Shown here in pieces: positions 26,430 through 35,577 of a stretch of DNA of 64,000 nt. Below the pieces are notes generated by a model. It had not been told where the DNA came from and made no database searches. It was given only the letters and a program-made list of their open reading frames with translations. The first letter of the stretch is position 1; every line of letters starts with the position of its first letter. The position numbers and the translations under genes were made by a program. This stretch comes from an uncultured Clostridia bacterium (lineage in GTDB: Bacteria; Bacillota; Clostridia; UBA1381), in NCBI GenBank assembly GCA_934486735.1, contig CAKSQL010000001.1, positions 124,001 to 188,000 of the forward strand, in the 5' to 3' direction.

Positions 26430-27638
26430 TTATTTATCAGCCTTTTTATCGGCTTTTTCGCCGAGTACGATTTTGTCATATTGCTCGAGCGGATTTCTGA
26501 CATTTTCAGTGACAGATTCTATTATAACGGTATCATTATCCTTATTTGTAAAAATCACTTTGCATGGCTTGAAAATTTCGTTTATGCCATACTGGACCAT
26601 AACTCCCTGCTGTCCGTCCTTTACTCTGACAGCGTAAATCGGAATTTCAAAGCCCTTGTACTGCTGAGAAATTATCTCGACCGTACTTTGTCTGACCGAG
26701 AAAATACCCTCTATATATTTTTTGCACTCCAGAATCACAACTCCGTTTTCCGCACCGTCATCCACCGATATATGTACAATCGACGCGCCGGCTTCAACGC
26801 CCGGAACACTGTCAAAACGCAGGGTCACATCCTGTCCCTTTTTAAAATCGGCAAGCTTGTCCGCCGGCAATTTCACCATGACATACCAAACGTGATTGTC
26901 TATAACCTTGCATATAGGCTCACCGTCAAGCGCTGCGGATTTTTCCGGCTGAACGGCTATTTTTTCCGCCGCGCTGTCGAAATCGGCTGTTGTATAATCG
27001 TTTATCTTATCGGCTGTGAGAACCTCCTCAAGACCGTCTATGTGCGTCGAAAAAACACCCGAGCAATCGGAATAAATGTCAACCTTTGAATGTCCCAGCT
27101 GCGCCTCTGCCGCGCTTTTTTGACTTTTCAGCTGTTCAACATCGTTTTGCACGCCGTCGTCCGCCGCCCCCGAAATTATACTTTTTATACTGCCCTTTAT
27201 CTTGGCAACCTCTGACGGATTGTTGCCCGCTGCCGCCTCTATTATTTGATTTTTCAAGTTTTTAAGCCGATTTTCCGAATCCGCCTCATCGGCAACAAAT
27301 GTATCCTTTTTGCTATACTCCTCCAGCTCGGCAATCTTTTTGTCAAGATTATTAAGCTCCTGCAAAACCTGTTCGTCAACAACACCGTTGTAGACCGCCG
27401 CAATAAGCCTGTCCTTGCCGACTCTTGCGCCCTCCTGGGCATATGCGTAAAATGTACCCGACGCTCCTGCCTGATAAACACTTTCGTCTCTTATCAGATA
27501 AGCGTCTCCGGTCACGCTTTCTTCATACTCCGTAACCTGTGCAATCCGCGTTTCCACCGGTGCGTCAAGGTATCTTGCGACATACACTCCCAAAACGAGA
27601 ATTACTCCGGCTATAATGAAAACAACACTCTTTTTCAT
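26430..27638 (-). CDS. HlyD-like membrane-anchored barrel-sandwich protein
   Basis: The 402-residue protein has one N-terminal transmembrane helix (residues 4-24) and then an extracytoplasmic region with two halves of a biotinyl/lipoyl-like barrel (residues ~55-95 and 195-250). These are split by a coiled coil rich in Leu, Lys and Glu (~95-190), as in membrane-fusion proteins. A beta-domain with 'GQDVTLRFDSVPG' follows. A homologue often precedes yggS-sepF in clostridial division clusters, so a role at the division site or envelope is likely; no transport partner is encoded nearby. It starts 2 bases after engB stops, so translation is coupled. Confidence 0.75.
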   Translation of the reverse strand: MKKSVVFIIAGVILVLGVYVARYLDAPVETRIAQVTEYEESVTGDAYLIRDESVYQAGASGTFYAYAQEGARVGKDRLIAAVYNGVVDEQVLQELNNLDKKIAELEEYSKKDTFVADEADSENRLKNLKNQIIEAAAGNNPSEVAKIKGSIKSIISGAADDGVQNDVEQLKSQKSAAEAQLGHSKVDIYSDCSGVFSTHIDGLEEVLTADKINDYTTADFDSAAEKIAVQPEKSAALDGEPICKVIDNHVWYVMVKLPADKLADFKKGQDVTLRFDSVPGVEAGASIVHISVDDGAENGVVILECKKYIEGIFSVRQSTVEIISQQYKGFEIPIYAVRVKDGQQGVMVQYGINEIFKPCKVIFTNKDNDTVIIESVTENVRNPLEQYDKIVLGEKADKKADK

Positions 27639-27640
27639 AT

Positions 27641-28243
27641 CTATTCGTCATATTCTCCTATTCGTATAAGATTTATGATATCCCATACGCTGAATTTTCC
27701 CTCATCATCCTTAACTGAGAAAGGAATCAAAATATCATCCTCGCCCAAGTCAAGTTTTCTCCATATCATTTCAAGATTTTTTTCCAGCTCACGCTTTTTC
27801 AGCTTATCTGTTTTTGTTGCTATTACTATAGCGCCCTCCGGCTGATAGTGTCTTATCCAGTCGAGCATGGTGAGGTCGTCCTCGGTCGGCGCATGGCGGC
27901 TGTCCACCAGGAGCAGAATCCTTTGGAGCTCCTCGCGGTTTTTCAGATAATCTTCTATCATCGCACCCCATTTTGCGATTTCCTCTTTTGAACGCACCGC
28001 GTAGCCGTAGCCGGGCAGGTCGACAAGATAGATTGCATCGTCTATATCATAAAAATTAATCGTGGCGGTTTTCCCCGGCGCAGAACTGACTCTTGCAAGT
28101 GATTTCCGATTCAAAAGCTTGTTTATAAGCGATGATTTTCCCACATTCGACCGCCCGGCAAAAGCAAATTCCTGCTTTCCGTCGGTCGGATACTGCTCGC
28201 TTCTGACTGCCGAAACCGTCAGCTTTACATTATGTATATTCAT
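27641..28243 (-). CDS. engB: ribosome biogenesis GTPase EngB/YsxC
   Basis: The 200-residue TRAFAC GTPase has G1 'GRSNVGKSS' (residues 30-38), G3 'DLPGYGYA', and G4 'TKTDK', all intact. EngB/YsxC assists assembly of the 50S subunit and is usually essential. GGAG precedes ATG 28243. It follows lon by 21 bases, a pairing (lon-ysxC) known from Bacillus and common in Firmicutes. Confidence 0.96.
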   Translation of the reverse strand: MNIHNVKLTVSAVRSEQYPTDGKQEFAFAGRSNVGKSSLINKLLNRKSLARVSSAPGKTATINFYDIDDAIYLVDLPGYGYAVRSKEEIAKWGAMIEDYLKNREELQRILLLVDSRHAPTEDDLTMLDWIRHYQPEGAIVIATKTDKLKKRELEKNLEMIWRKLDLGEDDILIPFSVKDDEGKFSVWDIINLIRIGEYDE

Positions 28244-28264
28244 TGATTTTCTCCAATCTTTAGT

Positions 28265-30577
28265 TTATTCTTTGACAAAGGCATTTTTCAGAACCTGATC
28301 CATGCTCGAAACCGGGATGAATTTCATCTCATCTCTTACACTCTCGGGGATATCCTCAACGTCCGGCTCGTTCTTTTTGGGAATAATCACCGTTGTGATT
28401 CCGGCGCGGTGCGCAGCAAGCGATTTTTCCTTTAAGCCGCCTATCGGCAGAACATTCCCGCGCAAAGTTATCTCTCCTGTCATTGCCACATCGCGCCTTA
28501 CCGCTCTGTTTGAAAGCGCCGATGCAACCGCGGTTGCGATTGTGATTCCGGCAGACGGACCGTCTTTCGGGACCGCGCCCTCCGGCACATGGATATGTAT
28601 ATCCTTTGTTTTGTAAAAATCGGGTGTTATCTTAAGCTGCTCGGTTCTGGAACGAACATAGGAAACCGCCGCAAGAGCGGATTCTTTCATCACATCGCCA
28701 AGCTTTCCCGTAAGTTCCACCTTGCCGCTGCCCTGCATAACATTCACCTCGACCGAGAGCGTTTCACCCCCGACTCTTGTCCATGCAAGTCCGCGCACAA
28801 TTCCGACCTCGTCCTTTTCCTCCATAAGATCAAAAAGGTACTTTCTCTTTCCCAAATATTTGGAAACGGTTTTTTGGCTTATTCTCACGCTTTTTCTCTC
28901 GCCGTCGGCAATCAGCTTTGCAGCCTTTCTCAAAATCGAGCCTATCTCGCGTTCGAGATTTCTCACGCCTGCCTCACGCGTGTAATACTCAATCACCTCG
29001 CGCAGCGCATCGTCTCCGATATGCACCTTGCCTGCCGTCAGCCCGTTCTTTTCAAGCTGTTTGGGCAGCAGATGCCGCTTTGCGATTTCGAATTTTTCCT
29101 CGTCGGTGTACCCTGTTAGTTCTATAAGTTCTATTCTGTCCAAAAGTGGTTCGGGAATTGTCGAAACCGAGTTCGCTGTCATTATGAACATAACATCGGA
29201 CAGGTCGAACGGCACTTCTATATAATGGTCGCGAAACGCATGATTTTGCTCGGTATCGAGAACCTCCAAAAGCGCCGCCGACGGGTCGCCCTTGTAGTCC
29301 GCGCCCATTTTGTCTATCTCGTCCATAAGTATCAGCGGATTTTTTGTTCCTGCCTGACGCACCGCCTCCATTATTCTGCCCGGCATTGCGCCTATATACG
29401 TCTTTCTGTGACCTCTTATATCCGCCTCATCGTGAATACCGCCCAGTGAAATTCTTGCATACTTTTTTCCCAAGGCATCGGCAACCGACTTTGCAATCGA
29501 TGTCTTTCCCGTTCCCGGAGGTCCGACAAGGCATATAACCGTCCCCTCGCCGCCATGGGTGAGCCTGCGGACCGCAAGATGTTCAAGGATTCTCTCCTTT
29601 ACTTTTTCCAATCCGTAATGGTCTCTGCCCAGAACCTCCTCGGCATGCTTCAAATCGTCATTTTCCTCCGTCTCGGTGTTCCATGGCAATTCCAGCACAC
29701 TGTCGAGATAATTTCTCAAAACCGCGCTATCCGGCGTGGTTGACGGAATAAGTTCCAGACGGTCTATATCCTTATTTATCTTTTTCTGAATCTCGTCGTC
29801 AAGCTTAAGCTCCGCCGTTTTTTTTCTCAGCTGCTCTGCTTCGCTTTCCTCGTCCTCGCCAAGCTCCTTTTTTATCACATGCATTTCTTCTCTGAGGTAG
29901 TATTCGCGCTGATTTTTGTCCAGCTGCTTTTTGACCTTTTCCGAAATGCCCTCGATTATCTCATAAACCTTTGTCTCGTGATTTAATATCCCTATCAGCT
30001 TTTCAACTCTCGAATACGGGTCAAGTTCCTCCAAAATCTCCTGCTTGTCCTCGAATTTCAGCTCCGCATTTCCTGCAACAGCATCAGCTGCAACGCCTAT
30101 TCCGCCCAACTGTGCCGCCTCCATGACCGCCTCGGGACGTAACTTTTTGTTATATCTGAAATATCCCTCAAAGCTGTCCTGTACAACGCGTACAAAGGCT
30201 TCATCCAAAAGCAGATTATCGCTTTCTTCTTCCTTTTCCTCAATTACTTCCACCACAGCGCTGAGATATTTGTCCCCCGGCAGCGGCTCGATTAATCTCG
30301 CCCGGCTTATGCCCTCGGCAACCACTCTGAGCGTTCCGCCCGGAATCTTGACCGTCTGCTTGACTTTTGCCACGCATCCGATTTTAAAAAGTTCTATTAT
30401 CGACGGTTTTTCAGTATCCGGATTTTTTTGAGCGGTAACAAATATCAGCCGCTCCGAATCCATTGCTGCCTCGACCGCATTGGCGGAAAAATCCCTCGCC
30501 ACATCAAAGTTTACTCCCATGTGCGGAAACAGCACAGCTCCGCGCAGCGGAAGTACCGGTAAATTTTTTAACTCCAT
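28265..30577 (-). CDS. lon: ATP-dependent protease Lon
   Basis: A 770-residue LonA-type protease: N-terminal LON substrate-binding domain (residues 1-200, 'LPVLPLRGAVLFPHMGVNFDV'), coiled coil, AAA+ module with Walker A K358 in 'GPPGTGKT' and Walker B 'LILMDEIDKMG', and C-terminal protease with catalytic S675 in 'KDGPSAGIT' and the Lys in 'GGLKEKSLAA'. It degrades misfolded and regulatory proteins in the cytosol. It is first in a run of eight genes on the - strand ending with ileS, with its own promoter at 30640-30668; a weak AAAGGG ribosome site precedes the start. Confidence 0.97.
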   Translation of the reverse strand: MELKNLPVLPLRGAVLFPHMGVNFDVARDFSANAVEAAMDSERLIFVTAQKNPDTEKPSIIELFKIGCVAKVKQTVKIPGGTLRVVAEGISRARLIEPLPGDKYLSAVVEVIEEKEEESDNLLLDEAFVRVVQDSFEGYFRYNKKLRPEAVMEAAQLGGIGVAADAVAGNAELKFEDKQEILEELDPYSRVEKLIGILNHETKVYEIIEGISEKVKKQLDKNQREYYLREEMHVIKKELGEDEESEAEQLRKKTAELKLDDEIQKKINKDIDRLELIPSTTPDSAVLRNYLDSVLELPWNTETEENDDLKHAEEVLGRDHYGLEKVKERILEHLAVRRLTHGGEGTVICLVGPPGTGKTSIAKSVADALGKKYARISLGGIHDEADIRGHRKTYIGAMPGRIMEAVRQAGTKNPLILMDEIDKMGADYKGDPSAALLEVLDTEQNHAFRDHYIEVPFDLSDVMFIMTANSVSTIPEPLLDRIELIELTGYTDEEKFEIAKRHLLPKQLEKNGLTAGKVHIGDDALREVIEYYTREAGVRNLEREIGSILRKAAKLIADGERKSVRISQKTVSKYLGKRKYLFDLMEEKDEVGIVRGLAWTRVGGETLSVEVNVMQGSGKVELTGKLGDVMKESALAAVSYVRSRTEQLKITPDFYKTKDIHIHVPEGAVPKDGPSAGITIATAVASALSNRAVRRDVAMTGEITLRGNVLPIGGLKEKSLAAHRAGITTVIIPKKNEPDVEDIPESVRDEMKFIPVSSMDQVLKNAFVKE

Positions 30578-30639
30578 ATATGTATCCCTTTCCGGTTCTT
30601 ATCAAAAATCTAAAATCCCCATAATACTCTATACTATAT

Positions 30640-30668
30640 ATTATATACTTTTTCGACATAAATTTCAA
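30640..30668 (-). promoter_or_regulatory. promoter of lon and the downstream gene run
   Basis: On the - strand, TTGAAA (30668-30663), a 17-base spacer, TATAAT (30645-30640), 60 bases before the lon start. No CIRCE or CtsR heat-shock repeat is visible between promoter and start. Confidence 0.75.
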
Positions 30669-30708
30669 CTGTTTTTTGCAGGAATTTTTTTTAATTTTAA
30701 AATAGCTC

Positions 30709-30737
30709 TTGACAAACATTTGTTTGTGTGATATTAT
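30709..30737 (+). promoter_or_regulatory. promoter with LexA/DinR-like box for the radical SAM operon
   Basis: TTGACA (30709-30714) and TATTAT (30732-30737) are 17 bases apart. A perfect 16-bp palindrome, ACAAACATTTGTTTGT (30712-30727), fills the spacer and touches the -35. Its inner 14 bases agree with the Bacillus DinR/LexA consensus CGAACRNRYGTTYG at 12 positions. A repressor there would block polymerase. The downstream genes look like DNA repair genes, so SOS control is plausible. Confidence 0.65.
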
Positions 30738-30763
30738 AGTATTAACGAGAGGAGTGAAAGACC

Positions 30764-32047
30764 ATGGAAATACAGGATAAGCTTAAAATTCTGGCGGACA
30801 GCGCAAAATACGACGCGTCATGCTCGTCAAGCGGCTCAACGCGCAAAAATACCCCCGGAGGGATAGGCAATGCCGTGCCTGCCGGGATTTGTCACAGCTT
30901 TTCCGCCGACGGCAGATGTATTTCACTTTTAAAGCTTCTTCTCACCAACTGCTGCATGTACGACTGCCAGTATTGCATAAACCGCACCTCGAACGATGTT
31001 CCGCGTGCGTCCTTTACACCGCGCGAGGTTGCCGACCTCACCATTCATTTTTACAAGCGGAATTACATCGAGGGACTTTTTTTAAGCTCCGCCATTGTAA
31101 AATCTCCCGATTATACAATGGAAAAAATGATTGAATGTCTCTCCATTCTCAGGAACGAGTACAAATTCAACGGGTATATACATGCCAAAACCATTCCGGG
31201 AGCGTCGGACGAACTTATCCGCCGGATAGGACTTTTGGCCGACCGAACCAGCGTGAACATTGAACTTCCCAGCAATGATTCACTCAAAGCATTCGCGCCG
31301 CAAAAATCAAAGGAAAATATTTTAAAACCCATGCGGCGCATTGCCGACGGCATTTTGCACAGGAAAGCCGAAATGACCGTCTACAAGCATGCACCGGCAT
31401 TTTCACCCGCAGGGCAAAGCACGCAGATGATTATCGGAGCAACGCCCGAAACCGACTACAAAATTATCACGCTTTCGGAAAATCTCTACAGCCGATATGC
31501 GCTCAAACGTGTATACTATTCGGCATATGTCCCGATCGGAACAAATCCCCTGCTGCCGGTCACATCTCCGCCGCTCCTGCGTGAGCACAGGCTCTACCAG
31601 GCAGATTGGCTGATGCGTTTTTACGGCTTCCGCGCGTCCGAACTTTTGGACGAGGACAACCAAAGCTTTAATAATATAACCGATCCGAAATGCGACTGGG
31701 CGCTGCGGCATTTGGAGCTTTTTCCGGTCGAAATCAATTCCGCACCGTACGAAATGCTCCTGCGAGTTCCCGGTCTCGGAGTGAGAAGTGCGCTCAAAAT
31801 CGCAAAAGCGCGCCGATTCACCCGATTGCGTTTTGAGGATTTAAAAAGAATGAGAGTTTCCATGAAACGCGCAAAATATTTTATCACCTGCGGCGGAAAA
31901 ACATATCAGAATATGTGGCTGCGTCAGGAGCTTGTGACTCCGCTGCTGCTTTCCGACTACAACGCCGAGGGTTATGGGCAGCTGAGTCTGTTCCCTGACA
32001 AGCCTTCAAAGGAGGATGTTGTGAAATGCATTACGGGCGAGATGTGA
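30764..32047 (+). CDS. putative DNA modification/repair radical SAM protein
   Basis: The 427-residue protein starts at ATG 30764 after GAGAGGAG. C64-x3-C68-x2-C71 in 'NCCMYDCQYC' binds the [4Fe-4S] cluster of radical SAM enzymes. The barrel follows to about residue 290, and the C-terminus holds a helix-hairpin-helix DNA-binding motif 'LLRVPGLGVRSALKIAKAR'. This arrangement fits the radical SAM family that occurs next to a DUF4130 partner (sometimes fused to a uracil-DNA-glycosylase-like domain) and is annotated as DNA modification/repair. The exact reaction is not established. It overlaps the next gene by 22 bases and shares its promoter, which contains a LexA-like palindrome. Confidence 0.88.
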   Translation: MEIQDKLKILADSAKYDASCSSSGSTRKNTPGGIGNAVPAGICHSFSADGRCISLLKLLLTNCCMYDCQYCINRTSNDVPRASFTPREVADLTIHFYKRNYIEGLFLSSAIVKSPDYTMEKMIECLSILRNEYKFNGYIHAKTIPGASDELIRRIGLLADRTSVNIELPSNDSLKAFAPQKSKENILKPMRRIADGILHRKAEMTVYKHAPAFSPAGQSTQMIIGATPETDYKIITLSENLYSRYALKRVYYSAYVPIGTNPLLPVTSPPLLREHRLYQADWLMRFYGFRASELLDEDNQSFNNITDPKCDWALRHLELFPVEINSAPYEMLLRVPGLGVRSALKIAKARRFTRLRFEDLKRMRVSMKRAKYFITCGGKTYQNMWLRQELVTPLLLSDYNAEGYGQLSLFPDKPSKEDVVKCITGEM

Positions 32048-32787
32048 TTTACCTTTATGACGGCAGCTTTGACGGTCTTTTGAACGCCGTTTTTGACAGC
32101 TATTACAATCGGGAAATACCTGTTGCGATTGAAAGCGGCGAAAACATTCAGGAAGATTTGTTTTGCGACATAGTAACCATAGTCTCCGATTCCGACAAGG
32201 CGGAGCGTGTTTATAAATCAATAAAAAACAAAATTTCACCTGCCGCACTCGAAAATATATATTACACATATCTGTCGGACACGCTTTCAAAAGGCAGATT
32301 GTGCCTGGATTATATCCGCGCCGGCTACAAATTCGGCAAAAATGTGGATATGCACGTGAACATTCCGTGTGTGACCGCGGTTGCCGACGCGGTTCTGCGT
32401 GTCAAAAACGAATCCTATCAATATCTTCAGTTCGTGCGTTTTTCCGAACTGGAGGGCGGAGTGTTTTACAGTGAAATAGAGCCGAAATGCAACATTCTTT
32501 CACTGATTGCTACGCATTTTGAAAATCGGCTGTCCAATATGCCATGGATGATTCATGACATCGGACGTAAAATATGTATGGTTTACAACGGTAAGTATTG
32601 CTATCTGACTCCTACCGATAAAATACCGTCGGTGAAGTATTCGGAAAACGAACTTTTATGCCGCAGTCTGTGGAAAAAATTCTATAATACAATCGAGATA
32701 AAAGAGCGGCACAACGAACGCTGCCGCATAAGCCACATGCCCAAGCGCTATTGGAAACATATGACCGAATTTGAGGTTGAAAAATAA
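32026..32787 (+). CDS. DUF4130 DNA-metabolism partner of the radical SAM protein
   Basis: The 253-residue protein opens with 'VIYLYDGSFDGLLNAVFDSYYN' and ends with 'RHNERCRISHMPKRYWKHMTEF', both hallmarks of the DUF4130 family. The central 'FVRFSELEGGVFYSEIEPKCNILSLIATHFENRLSNMPWMIHD' is also typical. The fused C-terminal uracil-DNA-glycosylase-like domain found in many relatives is absent here, so this is the short form. ATG 32026 lies 11 bases after AAGGAGG and inside the radical SAM gene, so the two are co-translated. Confidence 0.88.
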   Translation: MHYGRDVIYLYDGSFDGLLNAVFDSYYNREIPVAIESGENIQEDLFCDIVTIVSDSDKAERVYKSIKNKISPAALENIYYTYLSDTLSKGRLCLDYIRAGYKFGKNVDMHVNIPCVTAVADAVLRVKNESYQYLQFVRFSELEGGVFYSEIEPKCNILSLIATHFENRLSNMPWMIHDIGRKICMVYNGKYCYLTPTDKIPSVKYSENELLCRSLWKKFYNTIEIKERHNERCRISHMPKRYWKHMTEFEVEK

Positions 32788-32870
32788 CAAAAATTTTATT
32801 GCTTATCCGAAAAACTCGATTTATGCAATAAAAAGTTTATGCAATAGAAAGTTTTTTCATGTTTAATGCA

Positions 32871-32917
32871 AAAACCGGACAAAAATTCGAAAAATTACGA
32901 ATTTTGCCCGGTTTTTA
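32871..32917. terminator. bidirectional terminator between DUF4130 and fba
   Basis: AAAACCGGACAAAAATTCG and CGAATTTTGCCCGGTTTT pair almost perfectly with T runs on both sides, so the hairpin can stop both converging genes. Between 32800 and 32860 a short tandem repeat (TTATGCAATAxAAAG twice) is present, of no evident function. Confidence 0.8.
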
Positions 32918-32930
32918 TTTAAATTTATTT

Positions 32931-33794
32931 TTATGCCTTGTTTACTGAGCCGAACAATTCCATCTTTTCCTTAACGATAGTCTTGATTGCCTCGCAGCCC
33001 GGTGCAAGAAGCTTTCTCGGGTCAAATCCTTTACCCTGGAGGTCCTTGCCCTCTTCGATGTACTTACGTGTTGCAGCCTGGAAGTAGAGTTGGCACTCTG
33101 TATTTACATTGATTTTTGCAACGCCCAGCGAAATAGCCTTCTTTATCATATCAGCCGGGATGCCTGTGCCGCCGTGCAGTACCAGCGGAAGGTCGCCTGT
33201 CAAAGCCTTTGTTGCAGCAAGAGCGTCAAAGTCAAGACCTTTCCAGTTAGCCGGATATTTACCATGAATATTTCCGATACCTGCAGCTAAAAAGTCTACG
33301 CCCAAGTCAGCAATTGCCTTACATTCGTTCGGATCTGCAACCTCGCCTGCGCCGATTACGCCGTCCTCCTCGCCGCCGATTGAACCAACCTCTGCCTCAA
33401 GAGAGATACCTTTTTCATGGCAGATTTTAACAAGTTCCTTTGTTTTTGCAATGTTTTCTTCAATCGGATAATGTGAACCGTCGAACATGATTGAAGAAAA
33501 TCCCGCATCGATACACTTGAAACAGCCTTCGTATGTGCCATGGTCAAGGTGGAGTGCTACCGGAACGGTTATATTCATCTCCTCAACCATTGCCTTTACC
33601 ATAGCGGCAACCGTCTTGAAGCCTGTCATGTACTTGCCTGCGCCCTCGGAAACGCCGAGGATAACCGGTGAATTGTTCTCCTGCGCGGTTTGCAGAATCA
33701 TTTTGGTCCATTCCAAGTTGTTTATATTGAACTGACCAACCGCATATTTACCTGCTACCGCCTTTTTTAACATTTCTGTTGCTGAAACTAACAT
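32931..33794 (-). CDS. fba: class II fructose-1,6-bisphosphate aldolase
   Basis: I set the start at ATG 33794 after AAGGAGG. The frame runs 41 codons further but that stretch is promoter and leader. The 287-residue zinc aldolase shows 'GQFNINNLEWT', zinc site 'VALHLDHG' with the catalytic Asp, 'SIMFDGSHYP', 'LEAEVGSIGGEEDG', 'DFLAAGIGNIHGKYP' and 'LVLHGGTGIP'. It cleaves fructose-1,6-bisphosphate to DHAP and glyceraldehyde-3-phosphate in glycolysis. Length and motifs match the short Firmicutes FbaA type. It is monocistronic with its own promoter. Confidence 0.96.
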   Translation of the reverse strand: MLVSATEMLKKAVAGKYAVGQFNINNLEWTKMILQTAQENNSPVILGVSEGAGKYMTGFKTVAAMVKAMVEEMNITVPVALHLDHGTYEGCFKCIDAGFSSIMFDGSHYPIEENIAKTKELVKICHEKGISLEAEVGSIGGEEDGVIGAGEVADPNECKAIADLGVDFLAAGIGNIHGKYPANWKGLDFDALAATKALTGDLPLVLHGGTGIPADMIKKAISLGVAKINVNTECQLYFQAATRKYIEEGKDLQGKGFDPRKLLAPGCEAIKTIVKEKMELFGSVNKA

Positions 33795-33887
33795 AGTTAA
33801 TTTCCTCCTTCTGAAAATTGTTTCATAAGCAATTGCAAAATGTACATCCTGCAAATTGCTTAAAAATTTGTTTTGCCGATACAACGT

Positions 33888-33917
33888 CTTATACCGGCAA
33901 TATTTAATGAGATGCAA
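33888..33917 (-). promoter_or_regulatory. probable promoter of fba
   Basis: On the - strand, TTGCAT (33917-33912), an 18-base spacer, TATAAG (33893-33888), leaving a ~90-base leader before the fba ATG. A small GACAGCTTTCGGGCTGC-type hairpin just upstream may end the neighbouring gene. Confidence 0.55.
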
Positions 33918-33945
33918 GCAGCCCGAAAGCTGTCGCTCATCCCTA

Positions 33946-34548
33946 TTAAACCTGTTTTTTTATTGTTATTCCCTCGTCGAGAATCCTTTCAAGCTCCTCG
34001 TCCGACGGAGTAATCTTCATGCTTGACCTGCAATCGCGGCAGATGAGTATGATTCTTTCATTCTCCTCGTCCAGATTTATCGCAATATTGTCAGATCCGC
34101 ACTCGCAATGTATCTCATTGCACGCATTCATTCCCTCAAGCACCTCATATGTATCGATCACGATGCCGTCGTCTCCGTATGCCGACGATATTTCCGAAAA
34201 TGTGCGTTCCTGTTCCTTAATCGCTTTGTTGATTCTTTCCGCATCCCCTGCAAAAAATAATTTTATCCCCGACTCGGGGCAGCAAAGCTCCAGATATTTT
34301 CTCGACCAAAACGCTGATTTTGTAATGACAAGTTCATGAGTTGTGCAGCAAATAGGGCATTCCGCCGCTATTTTATATTTGTCCTTATACGGCGTTATCG
34401 ATGCCGCCTGCTTTTTGCAATATCCCGTTCCGCAGCAAAGCTCTGCGGCACTTCCCCCTGAGAAATCGAATATATTCAGTGTTCTCCCTGTCACCGCTCC
34501 GCATGCCGGGCACATATACGCAACAAACTGATTCATTTTTTCTATCAT
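33946..34548 (-). CDS. zinc-ribbon protein of unknown function
   Basis: I take ATG 34548 (MIEKMNQF), downstream of GGGAGG; the longer frame begins with TTG in front of that site. The ~200-residue cytosolic protein has several cysteine pairs spread along its length: CPAC near residue 12, CCGTGYC near 38, CPICC near 65, CCPES near 88, CECGS near 145 and CRDC near 168. This suggests two or three zinc ribbons. No catalytic motif is visible. It resembles small conserved Firmicutes proteins of unknown role. It is just downstream of ogg (42 bases) and may share its transcript. Confidence 0.75.
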   Translation of the reverse strand: MIEKMNQFVAYMCPACGAVTGRTLNIFDFSGGSAAELCCGTGYCKKQAASITPYKDKYKIAAECPICCTTHELVITKSAFWSRKYLELCCPESGIKLFFAGDAERINKAIKEQERTFSEISSAYGDDGIVIDTYEVLEGMNACNEIHCECGSDNIAINLDEENERIILICRDCRSSMKITPSDEELERILDEGITIKKQV

Positions 34549-34590
34549 AAAAACATATTTCCTCCCGGGCGCAGCCAAGCTTTCGGATAT

Positions 34591-35466
34591 TTATACTCCA
34601 AGCTTATTTTCTCTTGCATAAAAAAATAAATATTGCTGCGCAAATCCTCCCAAATCTCCGAAATGCCGGCTTGCAAATTCGGAAATGGTTTTTATGCTCT
34701 GCTTTTCGCCGCCGAAATAGCACATTTCCATTATCCGTTTCATCCAGACATCCACCGGAAAGCTGTCATATTTCCCGAGCCCGAAAAGCAATACGCAATC
34801 GGCAACCTTTTCACCGACTCCATTTATCCTCATTAATATTTTCTTCGCCTGTACGGTTGATACCGAGCTTAAATTTTCGTATGACATTTCATTGTCGGTC
34901 AGAAATTTTTGTGCCGCATCGAGTATATACTTATCCCGAAATCCGGCACGAATAACCGCCAAATCCTCACAACTCAGCTCAGCTGTTCTCTCCGGCGTCG
35001 GAAATGCATATCTGACCTTTCCCATATACTCTATCTTTTCGCCAAACTCACTGCAAAAAAGCTCTACGATTTTTTTTATTCTCGGAATGTTATTTGATGC
35101 CGAAATTATAAAGGAAACAATACATTCCCAAAGCTGTTGTCTCAAGATCCGTATGCCTGTACCAAATTCGAATGCCGACAAAAGCTTTTCATCCCCTGCC
35201 AAATTTCGGCGGACAGCTCCGTAATCTCTGCCCATATCAAAATAATCGTACCAGATATCTTTAAAATCCTTTTCGGAAGTTTCAAAGAATATCACCCGAT
35301 TTTCTTCCTGCTTTATTTTAAGCGCTCTGCCGAGTGCGACGCCCTCATAGCTGCCGTCCTCGCAAAAATTCCACCTGAAGCACTGACCGCAGTCGAATAT
35401 GTCACAAAGCTTAAAATCGCTCGGATTTTTCAATATTAAGTTGTTGTTTTCATATGTAATATCCAT
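34591..35466 (-). CDS. ogg: 8-oxoguanine DNA glycosylase (OGG1-type)
   Basis: The 291-residue protein (from ATG 35466) has an N-terminal OGG domain with 'CDIFDCGQCFRW', then the HhH-GPD fold: 'LRQQLWECIVSFIISASNNIPRIKKIV', the helix-hairpin-helix 'INGVGEKVADCVLLFGLGKYDSFPVDVW'. The Lys in GVGEKVADC and the Asp in PVDVW are the Schiff-base and activating residues. It removes 8-oxoguanine opposite C and nicks the strand by beta-elimination. OGG1-type enzymes of this layout occur in clostridia. The ribosome site is weak (GAGCGGGA). Confidence 0.92.
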   Translation of the reverse strand: MDITYENNNLILKNPSDFKLCDIFDCGQCFRWNFCEDGSYEGVALGRALKIKQEENRVIFFETSEKDFKDIWYDYFDMGRDYGAVRRNLAGDEKLLSAFEFGTGIRILRQQLWECIVSFIISASNNIPRIKKIVELFCSEFGEKIEYMGKVRYAFPTPERTAELSCEDLAVIRAGFRDKYILDAAQKFLTDNEMSYENLSSVSTVQAKKILMRINGVGEKVADCVLLFGLGKYDSFPVDVWMKRIMEMCYFGGEKQSIKTISEFASRHFGDLGGFAQQYLFFYARENKLGV

Positions 35467-35577
35467 AACAGTCCCGCTCAATATTTAATCCGACAGTATT
35501 TGATAACCATTGCCTTATTCATTATAACACATTAATTAGTCTATATCAACAAATTTATAAAAAATTTGTAAAATTCG

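Noticed and set aside
32820..32860. Short tandem repeat (TTATGCAATAxAAAG twice)
   Set aside because: Too short and AT-rich to carry meaning; it lies in the 3' gap before a terminator.
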